A DNA stretch of 64,000 nucleotides from Macrocybe gigantea (Eukaryota; Basidiomycota; Agaricomycetes; Agaricales; Callistosporiaceae). Numbering within the stretch: the stretch's first letter is position 1; every line of letters begins with the position of its first letter. Below are positions 1 to 11,343 of this stretch, one piece after another. A program made the translations under genes and the position numbers. The stretch covers positions 248,001 through 312,000 of the forward strand of contig SJRY01000283.1 of assembly GCA_011319805.1 (NCBI GenBank), written 5' to 3'. The notes under the pieces are model-generated. The model searched no databases, was not told where the DNA came from, and was given only the letters and a program-made list of their open reading frames with translations.

Positions 1-1299
1 CTTATTCCCTTCAATGAGCCCCGACTGCTGGGTGCTTCGGGCTCAGGTATGTTTCATGAGATTCGTCCGTTTACTCAGGGCTTATGATTTTGCAGCCGCT
101 TCTCCATTCGTCATCGTGCTTGATCATGCAAAGATTAGAGGATTGAACCGTGAGTTCATCGCCCTGTTTCTCTCCCTATATCCTAGGCCCATAACGCAAA
201 CATCCAGACTTTGTCAATGTCACGATTTGTATCTCCGTCTTGTCCATTGGCTTGTCTTGTGTTTATGCTGGATCCCGAACCTTGACTGCGCTTGCTGAGA
301 CTGGCTATGCTCCAAAATTCTTCGCATACGGTGCGCGTTGAGCCTTACCCCTTTGTGCTTCTTGTTGATGAGCAATTGTGTTTTAGTCGACAAGTCCAGT
401 CGACCCCTTTGGTCTGTCATTGCCATCTTGGCTTTTGGACCCATTGGATATGTCAACGTTGTCGCGGCTGGCGATACAGTCTGTACGTTGACCGGTTTGA
501 TTCCTCCCTGCGAACCGCTGCTCATGGAGTTGCCTCTAGTCTTGTGGCTACTCGCTCTCTCTGGTCTTTCGACCCTTTTCACATGGCTGTCGATCTGCCT
601 CTGCCAGTGAGTTGCACCCACGGCGTTCGGTTGGCTGTCCCGTCGTTAACCTGTCTTCTCTATTTCAGCATCCGCTTCAGACAAGCCTGGAAGTACAACG
701 GTCACTCAACGGAAGAGTTACCCTTCCGCGCATTGTTTGGCATCTGGGGCTCCTGGTTTGGTGCTATTCTGATCGTGCTGGTGCTTATAGCCCAATTCTA
801 TATCGTAAGTTCCGTGGTTCTCAGCCACTCTCTACTCGCCCGTGCTGACCTCCCTATTAGGCTTTGTGGCCCATCGGCGGGATGTCATCTGACCCGAAGG
901 TTGTCGCTCAGTCGTTTTTCTGTAAGTCCATGGTTACGGGCTTTCATTTTGGGAACGTGTTTGACTTGGCCCTCTCTTACAGCGGTATATCTTGCGGCCC
1001 CCATCATGATCCTTTTCTGGATCGCGGGATATGTCTGGAAGCGTGCTCTTCCTAAGAGAATCCACGAAATCGACATTGATGTGCGCGTTTTGCTTGATAG
1101 CTCTAGAGGCATGTAGCTGACCCGAAATTGCAGTCTGGTCGCAAGAGCTGGTTGACTGCTGAAGATATGCGTGAGGTAAATCTCGATTTCTGCCCACCGC
1201 CGCCCAACAACGGAAGCTCATACTATCTTGCAGTGGCGCGCCGAACGCATGCAGGCGCCTTGGTACATCCGCATCTACCGCATCTTGTTCTCCAATTGA
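1..1299 (+). CDS. Amino-acid permease, YAT family (C-terminal part)
   Basis: This is the C-terminal portion of a plasma-membrane amino-acid/proton symporter; the start lies before base 1. After removing about seven short introns the exons read through typical permease segments: [20 protein letters not shown] (around 260-330), then [20 protein letters not shown], a helix [15 protein letters not shown], and [19 protein letters not shown] followed by [20 protein letters not shown]. The R-x-AW...ELPF loop and the following G-W/S-G helix are characteristic of fungal AAP/GAP1-like transporters. The last exons encode a helix [17 protein letters not shown] and a cytoplasmic tail ending RIYRILFSN, with the stop at 1297-1299. 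Substrate preference cannot be told from this part. The family call is firm; the exon joins are by eye. Confidence 0.93.
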
Positions 1300-1799
1300 T
1301 GAAACGGCGTATACCATAATTTTGGCGTGATGATTTCCTTAATGATCTGAAATGGTTTGACTCGTGTATTTATTCATTGTGTACCTGTATCTTCGTTCTT
1401 TCTCGTCGGATTCGACGACGATGAGAACACGCCAAAATACATTCGAATATGATTGTATGATTTCTTCTGGTCTCATAATTTGGTGAACGTTGTTGAAGGA
1501 GAATGCTCGGCACCATGAAGCAGAGCAAGTCAGTAAGCATTGTCTAGAACGGCTTCCGAAAAATTGTCGTATCCGCAACGGACATCGAGTGACCTCGCTA
1601 CCAATTGTAGACGTGGGAAAGACGCGTCAAGGTGCAAAGGCACGTGCATCGTGACAGAGCACGTGAACTGGTTTGTTTACTCCTAAACAGACAGAAACTG
1701 AAATCGATTCCTAAATCCGAGCGCGTCCCCTTGCTCACTCTCATCTCTCCTTCATCGCCCTCATCCTTCCCCGCCCGAAGGACCGTTCAGCCTGCAATA
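1300..1799. other. Intergenic, 500 bp
   Basis: The stretch holds the 3' flank of the permease gene and the upstream region of the lysine-rich protein gene. The last 100 bases are pyrimidine-rich (CTCATCTCTCCTTCATCGCC and neighbours), as is common just before fungal starts. No coding or RNA feature was recognised. Confidence 0.6.
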
Positions 1800-2602
1800 A
1801 TGCCTCGCAAAGCTGCTGCTGCTGCCGCGACCGAGGGCGCAACCGACCGCGTAGAGCCGCGCCGTTCCTCGAGAATCAAGGAGATGCCCAAGCAGGAACC
1901 CCCTGCCAAGAAGCCCGCCAAACCGAGAGCGCGGAAGGCGGACAAGGAAAAGGAAAAGGACAAGGAGGGTGCAGAGGCTAAGGATGTCAAACCCAAATCT
2001 GGCCGAGGCAGGAAGCGCAAGGGTGAGGAAGAACCCAACGGCGCTGCTGCGCCAGAAGCAGAGGAAGCGGCCCCGCCGAACAAGCGGAGGGCGATAGCGC
2101 CCCGCCTGCTAAGAAGGCATGTCTGCTACACCGCATTGCACACACGTTTCTTGCATGCTGACTGGAGATGTTAGGCCAAAGCCTCCGATGATGAGGCTGA
2201 GAAACCTACCACCGAAGTACAACAGCCGGCAGCTGAGGTTCCTGCTGCTGTTGAAAAGCCCGCCTCGAATTCCGCGAAACCTCCCTCCAAAGCCTCTGCA
2301 AAGCCGTCGTCGAAGGCCTCTAACAAGCCGGCATCTAAATCGGCAAACAAGCCGGCTTCTCGTGCAGGTTCGCAAAAACCTGCGTCCAAGGTTTGTGTTC
2401 CTATGTGTATGGTTTGCGTCGTGCTGAGGTCGGTGCTGTTTGTTAGGTCGAAGGCCAGGAGCCAGCTGCGACTGGTGCTGTCAATGTTGGCGAAACAATC
2501 GCCGAAGAACCAGAGGCTGAATCCGCTGCAGACGCAGAAACGGCAGTAAGCTGATGTTTAAATTGTTCAGCGTCGCCTGATTTCTGACTGCCGCCTTAGT
2601 AA
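1800..2602 (+). CDS. Lysine/alanine/proline-rich nuclear protein (histone H1- or HMG-like composition)
   Basis: The start at 1800 begins MPRKAAAAAATEGATDRVEP, followed by RRSSRIKEM, a long KEKEKDKEG-type charged stretch and an AT-hook-like GRGRKRK. The middle is a string of KPASK/KPSSKAS/NKPASKS repeats and the end is acidic (AEEPEAESAADAETAV). Composition predicts a basic, disordered, chromatin-associated protein; no folded domain is visible, so a specific function is not claimed. Likely introns are 2023-2084 (62 nt), 2117-2174, which is GC-AG rather than GT-AG, and one beginning after ASK near 2391. At the end, either the reading continues into GTAAGCTGA (stop 2552-2554), or GTAAGC at 2546 is a donor joined to TTAG at 2599 and the stop is TAA 2600-2602. 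The second choice uses perfect splice signals. Confidence 0.7.
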
Positions 2603-3727
2603 GCCCAGGTAATTTTTGAAAACACGGTTGTTTCGACGATTTGTATTCCCCTTGGCACTGTTGTATAACAAGCGAACTTATGGACCGACACGGATTCGCG
2701 CCCTATCCCCTTCCATCGTCCCCATATACCTCACAACCTTCCCGAACTCCGTCCCCAACCGCTACCCGCTGTCGCCTTAAAAATTCTTCATGTGTCTTCT
2801 CTGTTGCTTTCCTCGGGTTTTTATTCTTTTCAGCCTTCTATATCAATTTTTGTGTTCTCCTTTTGCTGATGCTGTATGTTTTCTATCTACGTAGGCACCG
2901 ACCTCGTGTTGTATACTCTATCCGCCTCCTTCCGTTCTTGAAGTGACCGCCTTTCCATAATTTCCTTTCCCTCTCCTTTCCTTTCTTTATTCCCGTTCTA
3001 CGTCCCCCCGACTTCCCTTCCACTCCTTCCTGCTTGTTGTAAAACACGTGTAGGAGACTCGTTATCGTACAGTACAGCACTAGGCGTCACTTCTTTTTTA
3101 TTGGGCTGCAAAGAAATACTAGCTATGTACGTCGACGATGTGGATGAAGCGTGCTTGGTACTAGGTTTAAGCAGGCGGTTGACAATCGACGGCGCTGAGT
3201 TTGACTACTTACTGTAAGCTACTTAAGGCCGATTTGGGCGCATTAACAGCATTATGGACTACATGATCGCGGCATATTATGTATGTTCGACATGCAAAGA
3301 CAATCGGATAAGCCGTTTACGCGTTATGCCTTGAATCCCAGAGGTCCCGCTGAGAGTCACGGAATATGCTTGTTCCGTTGCGAAGCTAATGCAACGTATT
3401 TAACTCGCAAGGCTGACGGTGACACAACTCGTTTTAGACGTTGTATCCCAGCCACCAACCAAGGATTGATATCATGATCAAAGCAGGTCGATATGACCGG
3501 ATGAACCTGTCATGAATATTTGCTTGAAATCTTGCATGTCTCAGGTGAACGAGCATTCAAGAATTCGTTTCCTCGAGGCTCGAAGAATCATTGATTGCAA
3601 GATCTTCGGTTTCACGTGCCCAAACGCAAGGTCCGAATTGAATGTCACGTGAAACAGGGATCGCATCTGGGGCGCCAAAAGCTCCCATTCCTCCTCCCTC
3701 GCACTTTATTCCCCTTCTTCCTCTACC
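2603..3727. other. Intergenic, 1.1 kb
   Basis: The first half is a pyrimidine-rich 3' flank of the lysine-rich protein gene. The rest is ordinary AT-balanced sequence up to the Rheb start, with a CT-rich run (CTCCCATTCCTCCTCCCTCG) in the last 50 bases. Short open frames here lack family matches or splice-linked partners. No RNA gene was recognised. Confidence 0.55.
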
Positions 3728-4710
3728 ATGCCTGCCAGCAGTTTGAAGAGAAGAAAGATTGCGGTGCTGGGATCCCGTTCAGTCGGTCAGTTTTTTTCTC
3801 CTGTTTTTTGCTGCTGGTCTCGGTCGCGTGCGCTGAAACGTGACATGCGCTTTATTGGCGTCAGGAAAATCCTCTCTCGTGAAGCAGTTCATCGAGGTAC
3901 GCAGGGCGGCGTTCCGTCTGCGGTCCGCGTAGTGAGAAGAGGAAGCTCACCGGCCGGCCTGCAGAACCACTTTATAGATGCCTACTATCCGACGATAGAG
4001 TCCACGTTCACCAAGACCGTCACGTACAAAGGCGTCGAATACGACTGTCAGATCATCGATACTGCTGGTCAGGTCAGTTTGATGCCATCTTTCTATGACG
4101 TAGTTCTCCGCAGAGATTCACGTTCTCTCGATCGGTGATGCGGTTCTGTTGGTTTGTTCCGCCCGTCATCTCTCTCGTTCCAGGACGAATATTCCCCGCT
4201 CAACGCCCAACACGCCATCGGCATCCACGGATACGTTCTCGTCTACTCCATCACCTCGCGGAGCTCGTTTGAGATGGTGGACATCATCTATCGCAAGATT
4301 ACGGAGTACTGTGGCGTGGAGGACATTCCGTGCGTGATTGTGGGATCCAAGTGCGATTTGTCGTCGAGGCGAGTTTGGCCGTTTCTTTCTTCTTCTTTCT
4401 TTTTCTTTTTTAATCGGATGGGGAATGGTTCTGACCGATCGAGTGCAGCCGGCAAGTCCAGGCTGCAGAAGGAGAAAAGCTGGGGCGGGAGAAGAACGCC
4501 GCTTTTATCGAGACGAGTGCCAAACAGAATATTAATGTCGGTGAGTCGACATCATACATTGCGTCTGTCGTGCGTTCACAGGTGTGACACGACCCCACCC
4601 GATTCTCCCCTCCTTCAGGCAAGGTGTTTGAAATGTGTCTGGGTGAAATAGAGAGGCGGACCGCGCCAAACCAGGCGGAACCGCAAGTCAGCCGGTGTGT
4701 TGTCATGTAG
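3728..4710 (+). CDS. RHB1: Rheb-type small GTPase
   Basis: Rheb is a Ras-superfamily switch that activates TOR complex 1 and is membrane-anchored by farnesylation. The spliced protein, about 185 residues, starts MPASSLKRRKIAVLGSRSVG and continues KSSLVKQFIE, giving a P-loop with the Rheb-specific Arg (GSRSVGKSS). The switch I region is DAYYPTIESTFTK, switch II is DTAGQDEYSPL, G4 reads GSKCDL and G5 is ETSAK. The last four residues are CVVM, a CaaX farnesylation box directly before TAG at 4708. At least five short introns interrupt the gene, one of them inside the P-loop (after GSRSVG). G4 has Ser where most GTPases have Asn (NKxD). Length and motif order match the family over the full protein, so identity is secure. 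Confidence 0.97.
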
Positions 4711-5995
4711 AGCCCTAATATTCCCGTTTTCTGCCTGTAACTCCCTTTCTTCCTCCTCTTTCTCTTTTTCCTTCCCAAATCTGTCTCGCGATCTTTCCAT
4801 GCCTCCCCGCCGCACATACAATCTATTTATTGTAGGTCTTTGACATGCTTAACCCACTTCCTCTCCGCTTCTTCCTTTCCTATTCCTTATGATGGGACTA
4901 TTGTTTCCGCCTGCCATGTATGCATGCGCTGCCGCATCGTTTAGACATATAAACTTCTTTTTTTATACACTCGTCTGACTGCAGCTGCGAACGGCTTTGG
5001 AGATGATTTTAGAAGTTGTGGATGTGATAATACCGCACTGACGTTTTTGAACACAGGTCGATGATGCGAGGCACGGCGTTTCGTACACATGCATATATCA
5101 TCCCGTGTCGCGATTTTATTTTATTTTTTGGCTGCAGTGTCCCGACTACAATGTCACGGCCGCACGCAACGGTTTCCTCCCCGCTTCAACAACTCATCTG
5201 CTTCTGAAAGGGACCATAACGACGTTGCCAGCCAGGATTCTTTGACCAGGTCATGCCTGGATCAATTCCGGGGTTCGTGTTCGTTCGCTTCGTTGAAGTG
5301 TCCGAGATGATTTCATTTCGGGTCTTTGCATGCGGACGGCCGAAAATAGCACTCTGGCGCCGCCCATAGCTGAGGAATGGCCCACATGAGGGGCACTTTG
5401 GGTCCGTCTTTGTTATTCCTGTCGTCAAGGGATGTATGCCGCTCAAATCAGCAGGGAGTCCACGATCTACTGTCTCACAGTATGACATTCAGAAGACCAA
5501 GTGGAGAATTTCATTTCAATATGTATCATAGCCGCTTCCTTCCTCAACAAAGCCTGCAGGTGAGTATGAATATATTTGGCCTTGTGGACTTCAATTTGCA
5601 TTACATAATTACGCCAAACAGGTCATCTGCCATGTGCTCTATTGTTTCTCGTCTGCTGCCAGACAATTAAAAACCGCAGAGGTCCTATGCAGATAGAGCT
5701 AAGCCTTGAAACAATAAAGAAGCAAATTTGAACTACATTTTGATCTGACAGGCTTTGCCCGTGCATGGGCCTTTTTGTTCTCAGACAGTATGAATACCGG
5801 GCCTTGGACGCCTGTTCCGATCGCAGCCCCCCTCGCCCCAGGACTCAGGAGTCCCTCGGTCGCTTTCTGTGCATCTCAGACGTCTTGCAAACTTTTTCCG
5901 TGCTCTAGCCTCGTTTCCTCATCGTTTGTTTTGGTCCTTCTCTGCTCTTAAGCCTTGACGTCTATCACACTTTCGTTGTCGTTGCGAAATTCCCC
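4711..5995. other. Intergenic, 1.3 kb
   Basis: It contains the 3' flank of the Rheb gene and the promoter of the serine-rich gene; the last 150 bases are C/T-rich with no clear TATA box. No coding exon or structured RNA could be supported. Confidence 0.55.
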
Positions 5996-7171
5996 ATGGC
6001 TTGCGCAAAGGTCGTGTTCCCCCCACCCCCTCCCACCACCAACACTTTGACTCCTGAACAGCGTGCTCGTCTGATCAAGTCCACCAAGAAGATTGGTCGC
6101 ATTTTGGGCACTACTCCACACCTCGTCGACACGAGTGTCTGCGATATGTTAGGTATGCCGTGCCACCACGTTCGTCGTCGATGCACAGCAGACTGATCGT
6201 TGCGCAAAGGTCCTGTGCATGTCAACGTACCTGTCGTGAAACGCAGCGGGTCACGGGCATCCTTCGATTCGTATTCTACGACGGATTCGTGGGCCCTTTC
6301 CACGGACAGCCTCGTCAGCTCGTTATCCGGACATAGCTCGCGTGTGAGCTATTCCTCCACATCCTCTGCCAGCTCGAAGCGTGGCTCCGTGTACAGCAAG
6401 AAGGGGCTAAAATTGGACGTCCTAGATTCCTGGCCCAGCAAACAACCTCCGATACTCCGATTGGCCCTTCCAAACCTGGACACGATTCCAGCCTCGCCGC
6501 TTCCTATCTCCCCTTCTTCCGCCCATGGGCATTCGCGCTCGGCCTCTCTCGAAAGCCGCGACTTTGAATCCGGGCACTTCACCATCCACCCCACTCCGAC
6601 AGAGTCGCTTTCGTCCCCGCAACCGCCTTCATTCGTCATCCCGTCTGCCAACATGGAACGGCGGAAAAAGGTGGAGAGACTCCGCAAAAAGCTCGGAGAG
6701 GATGTCCTGTTTGATATGATTTTCCCTTTGGATTCGGATTCGGAGGACAGGACCTCCTCGGAGGGAGAGGGGGACGATGATTTTGTGCTGCTCCCCGCGC
6801 CGACTTTGCGGCGTCCGAGGCCCAAGAACCACCGCCGCATTGTACGCGCGCGAGACTCCATCGCTGTCATATCCCCGCACCGCGCGCAGCGAAGCGTTTC
6901 AGCGTCCAAGATTTCCAGGCCGGCCCTCCCTGCTAGCTTCATGCCCGGAAGGCAACTCGAACAGGCACAGTGGAACGCCGCGGACGAGAGGGCGAAGGAC
7001 CGTCTGTGCTCCATCGTTGAGAGCCCGGACGAGCATGGCTCGGGCTGCTCGGAAGAGTTTGGCTGGAGTCGAAGGTCGAGCGACAGCCAGCTCTCGTCCG
7101 AGTGGTATGACAGCGACACCGAGGTCGATCGGGCCGTGCGGAGCACGAAACGAGGATATGTGGGCTGGTGA
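5996..7171 (+). CDS. Conserved fungal serine-rich protein with an N-terminal LTPEQRARLIKSTKKIGRI box
   Basis: Two exons encode about 370 residues. The first, MACAKVVFPPPPPTTNT, carries a short basic amphipathic box LTPEQRARLIKSTKKIGRIL followed by GTTPHLVD. The intron GTATGC...CAAAG starts after 6151 inside a Gly codon. The second exon is low-complexity Ser-rich (SYSSTSSASSKRGSVYSKKG), then has a predicted short helix MERRKKVERLRKKLGEDVLF (around residues 200-220) followed by an acidic run, and ends SDTEVDRAVRSTKRGYVGW. I do not recognise a characterised function. The many SxxS/RxxS contexts suggest a phosphorylated cytoplasmic or nuclear regulator. No signal peptide or membrane segment is seen. 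The start is the first ATG, in CCCCATGGC context. Confidence 0.85.
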
Positions 7172-7884
7172 GGATTTGTGAACACGCGCATACGCGTCTT
7201 GAAAAAACAATCTTTGGCGCCGAGCGCCTTCAAGCGCTGCTGGGCAGGGATTTCCGACGGTTTGGCTCCCCTTTTTCCTGGGTGTATCTTCACATACATT
7301 TCCGCGCATTGCTTCTCTGTATACGATGTCATGTACCTGCCTACTCTACGCACGCCTATTATTATTCTTACATTTTCATGTTTTCTACGATTCGTTATGA
7401 TTGCTATTTGGGTTTATGTTGGGGTCGATTGTCATGTCGATTTTACCAGTTCATGTGGCACCGCTGGGTGGTGTGGTTGTTCCGGGCAATGCTACCTTTT
7501 TCTTTTCCCCAAAAACAATCCGAATCGAAAAGTGGATGTTTATTCGTTGCGTAGTGTCTACAACGGGGTTGGAGGGGACTATATATACGCAAAGTGTTTT
7601 GCATCTAGAACAACAAGATGATGTGGGTATGTGGCATATGTGGTACGTGATACGGAATAGCAGGGAAAAAAAAAGATATGTAGACGTCGAAGGCGAATAT
7701 CGTTGGACAACTCGGCTCAAGCTTGAACGCTAACCTACTCCAATTATTCTCGTTGGAAACCGCCAGCACGACAAGACGCAATCGGGTAAAAACACGCACA
7801 GTGCGGATAGAGGGAGCTCCTGATGCCTTTCTTTCTCTCTTCTCCTCGGATTCCTTTTGCTTCTTGAGCTAAATCGTATACACG
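7172..7884. other. Intergenic (convergent genes), 0.7 kb
   Basis: This stretch separates the ends of two genes that face each other. The first half has T-rich 3' UTR character. Open frames here show random composition and no splice-linked partners. Confidence 0.55.
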
Positions 7885-9629
7885 CTAAGAGATCGGGTGC
7901 GGCGGTGTGGGTAAACGACTTGCCTGCTCTTCAAAATCCTTCAGCATTTGTTCCTTTTGACGGCGCAGCGCTTCCGCCATCTAGGTTATGAGATGGTTAA
8001 AAAGGAATCGCTGTCACGTAGGACGCGGTGTTGCAAGTACCTCTTCCTCGTGTTTCTTGGCATCTTCTTCCCTCATTGCTTTTGCGCCTCACGTATAGCC
8101 TCTTCGCGTTTCCTGGCATCTTCTCTGGCTGCATGTACAGCCTCTTCGTGCTTCTTGGCGTCTTCTTCCCATTGTTTTTGGGCTGCACACACAGCCTCTT
8201 CACGTTTCTTCACATCGTCTTCGTGTCTCTTTCGTTGTACTTCGAGCGCCTCCTTCATCTGCTGATTCTGAAAATTTTGCAGTTACAAACTGTCCAACGG
8301 AGATATAATATCCTCCATCGACAGACCTCTGCATCTTTTTTCCTAAGCTAGAATTCAAATGTTTATTTTTTTTTAGTCAGTGCTCTCCCGCCCAAGTTGG
8401 CACGCACCTCGCGGCCCATACGTTCCATCTTTCCAACCTACAAGCGTTGTTCAAGTTGAAATGCAACCCCTTTTGATAGACATCGATGCGCTTACCACCT
8501 CTGTTTCGAAATCTTGAACTTTCTTCCAGAAGCTCAAATGCGTATCGTCCACCGCCGCCTGCCAAGAGGCTAAATCGATTCCGTAATACGTATGAGGCGT
8601 GTATTCCTCTGATTGCCAGATCTCGACATTCGGGAACTGCTTCCGAAGCACGCCGCAGACGATGCTCGCATACCAATAGCAGTTTCGTTGCAGTAACATG
8701 TAGTACTCGTTGTCAAGATGGACCGCGTGCGCAAGAACAACGAGCTGGTAGTAGAAAAGGGAGGTTGTTCATGGAAGTCCAGCGTCATTACCCTAACATC
8801 ATCACGTTCGCTCTTGAGTTTATTGATGCCTCGCATCACGTCGTTGGCTAGGTTTCGTTGGAAATATCTGTCCGACGACTCTGATTCTGATATGGACGTA
8901 GAGGGTTCCGGTAAAGACGCGATTTCGGGCTTGCGCTTCTCCTTTCGGCCATTCTCCGTCTGCGACTTGAGTCGCTCGATGACCACCAGAGAGGGCGAAT
9001 GATCCTTCGCCTTGACAGTCACAACGAGATATTCATGTTGGGACACAGTATGGATCTGCTTGTAAAGAGCGATGCGCTGAACGTGGAGCGCTCTGGCGCG
9101 GCCTTCGGATTCTGCGCAGAATTTTCCCAACCTGTCCATCATTGCCTCGATGTCCGTGACTTGTTTCGCGCCTCTGGCGGTTTCCAGGAGCTCGGGATAT
9201 CTTTGGGCAGAACTCATCCTGAAGAGGTCGAGGAAGGGGTCAAAAGTGAGGTGGAGGCTCTTCTTCACTTTGTCGAACATGTTGGAGATGAGTGATTCTT
9301 CCTAAATAAAGTCCGGGCGTGTTCAACTGCGAGTGAGCATTTGCGACACGAGGAATCAGATAAGCCACGGATTTGAGCGTGTTGAGAAGAGGAGATGGAA
9401 TAGATATGCACGATGAAGCGTCGGACGATGATTCCCACTGCTCGTGAAGGTGTCGCTGTTGATGCAAGTGCACAGGGACCCTGGCCATGAGGAGAGCGTG
9501 TATATGTACGCCCACAATGTCGTGAGAACGACGCTCATCCGAAGTGGGGCTCTCTTGTTTTCGTTCCAAGTCTCGAAGCTTGATAATTCGTGGCGTCGCC
9601 AGCGCAAGGAACGAAACATCGTGCCACAA
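7885..9629 (-). CDS. Hypothetical coiled-coil protein
   Basis: Exons on the minus strand give a protein of roughly 450 residues. The N-terminal exon is uncertain (ATG at 9629). The best-supported central exon reads MFDKVKKSLHLTFDPFLDLF, then AKQVTDIEAMMDRLGKFCAE and a Lys/Ser-rich linker. The next exon has LLQRNCYWYASIVCGVLRK and WQSEEYTPHTYYGIDLASW, an aromatic Cys/Trp-rich block of the sort seen in lineage-specific Agaricomycete proteins. The C-terminal exons are a long Glu/Lys/Ala coiled coil (EEAVHAAREDARKREEAIRE) ending MAEALRRQKEQMLKDFEEQ and PTPPHPIS, stop at 7885-7887. I do not recognise a domain. The coiled coil suggests oligomerisation. Exon joins are approximate. Confidence 0.65.
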
Positions 9630-10229
9630 GCTCAGTACTTAAAAAGTCGCACACGGACCAACCACTAGAATTCGGATGATAACGGACCAGCTCAACAGTT
9701 GTCGGACAGGACGCGTGCTCGCCACACGGGAGCGTGAATCACAGCGCGTGCATTTTTCATGCTCAGCAGTTCATGACGCTCAAACAAGCGCCCATACAGG
9801 CCAACATGTTGTCACAATCGTGATCGATATCGAATCAAGACGATCAGGACGCGTGTCAGGGGTGCTTATTGGACCGTCTGTGCACGATACTAACAGAAAT
9901 ATGAAAGCTGAACGTTTGGGCCAACGGCCAAGGCTGGTAGAGGCGATACAGGCTCCTGATTTCGACTTGAGCTACACGGCCCACAAAGGTAGGTTAACCA
10001 ACTCCCACTGCAGACCAATATATACTGTTCCGAGATGATTATGTCTAAGTACACTTCGGTTTCATTGGCAGTTAGCATGATTCAGGTCTGCAAATTGAAC
10101 CGAGCATGTGGCGAACTCGTTCTGTAGCACGGAGTGGAACACCAGGGCTGGCCCTATCAAAAGCAGCCACTCTTAGGCGCCCGACCTGTATCTCTTCATC
10201 ACCCTGTGCCGTCATACACGACTGTTATA
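9630..10229. other. Intergenic (divergent promoters), 0.6 kb
   Basis: It lies between divergently transcribed genes. Open frames are present but none has convincing composition or continues by splicing. Nothing else was recognised. Confidence 0.5.
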
Positions 10230-11343
10230 ATGTTGGTCAGGACGTGGTTTTCGCCGTTTCCCAAAGTCGAGAGGGGCAAAAGAGGCCAGACAACCTTGGA
10301 GAGTCTGGATGAGGAGATACAAGATGTTCAATCAATTGTGAGTCGCACAAAAGGGCCCCAAAAACAACGTTCTGATTTGTCGGTTCGCAACAGCTAGATG
10401 ATCTCAAACGGCGCAGAAACGCAGTCCGGGCTGTAGATCACTTTGCGGACGACTCTGACGCATATGCACATTACTTGGATATCGTCGAAAGCCAGCGACG
10501 GGCCGAACGTGAAGTGGGTTCCTATGTCATTGATACAAGCCTTTTCAATTTAGAAATAACTCCATCCCCTGTAGCTATCTAGATTGCTTGAGGAACAACT
10601 TGCTGAAGTGATTCGGGCGGACTTAGCCTACGATGTAGCAAAGCGAGGGGAATATTTCCCTTATCCCTCCCTCGAAGAACAGGCGAAGGTGTGTCCGTTG
10701 TATACCCAAACGAATGAACCTGAATATGCGTCGTCTTTGTTAGGAATTTCTACAGACCCATAGAGATCGAATGGTCGTCATCACCACCGTTGCTTTCTTT
10801 GGCATGAGTGAGCGCATAGCCTGCTCCCCGCAGACACCCTGCTGACCGAATAGCAGGTGTAACATTCTCTACCATCCTTTCTGCGACCAGGGGCAACATT
10901 GGTCTGATGAGCCTCTCCTTGGCGGCGTTCTGCCTGTCATTCTCTGTCTGCATCTATGCTCAATGGTTGAGGCCTCAGAAACCGTCTTCGCAGCCGTAGC
11001 ATACCCACACGCGCGAAGGTGGTCGTTCCGGTTTTTGCTCTTGGCCGCTTTTGCTTCGTTCGTCGGGATTGTGCTCATGGGCATCACGCTCGCCGTGCTC
11101 GATCTGAATCGTGGGGATCAAGCGAACAGCATCGACACGAGGCTCAATGTCTACTTTGGAGGATGGCTAACACTCTTGCCCATCGTATTTGGCTTCATTC
11201 ATGGCATAATCCAGGTCATACGCAACGGGATTCACGTCAGGAGGATCAAGAAAACGATGAAAGAGGCATCAAGAGTGCTGCCAGCACAACAAACACCTAC
11301 GGCGGAGTCGAACGCGTCTGCACGAGGTCTTGGTCCTGCATAG
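10230..11343 (+). CDS. Family A membrane protein, copy 1: coiled coil plus four helices (frame break near 10980)
   Basis: The gene starts MLVRTWFSPFPKVERGKRGQ, followed by a charged helical region (LDDLKRRRNAVRAVDHFADD, YAHYLDIVESQRRAERE, LLEEQLAEVIRADLAYDVAK) split by short introns. Four predicted membrane helices follow: VVITTVAFFGM with VTFSTIL, IGLMSLSLAAFCLSFSVCIY, FLLLAAFASFVGIVLMGITL, and a last one around LLPIVFGFIHGIIQ. The tail is a short Ser/Ala-rich end after RRIKKTMKEASRVL. A clear paralogue lies at 55053-56143 on the other strand (for example GITLAVLDLNRGDQANSID in both). Against that paralogue, one base is missing around 10972-10992, putting TAG in frame after QKPSSQP; without correction the protein would lose its last two helices. 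Function is unknown; a two-part helical/membrane architecture suggests a membrane-associated assembly. Confidence 0.8.

Noticed and set aside
9676..10038. 120-codon plus-strand frame upstream of family-A copy 1
   Set aside because: Arg/Ser/His-rich random composition with no homologous features.
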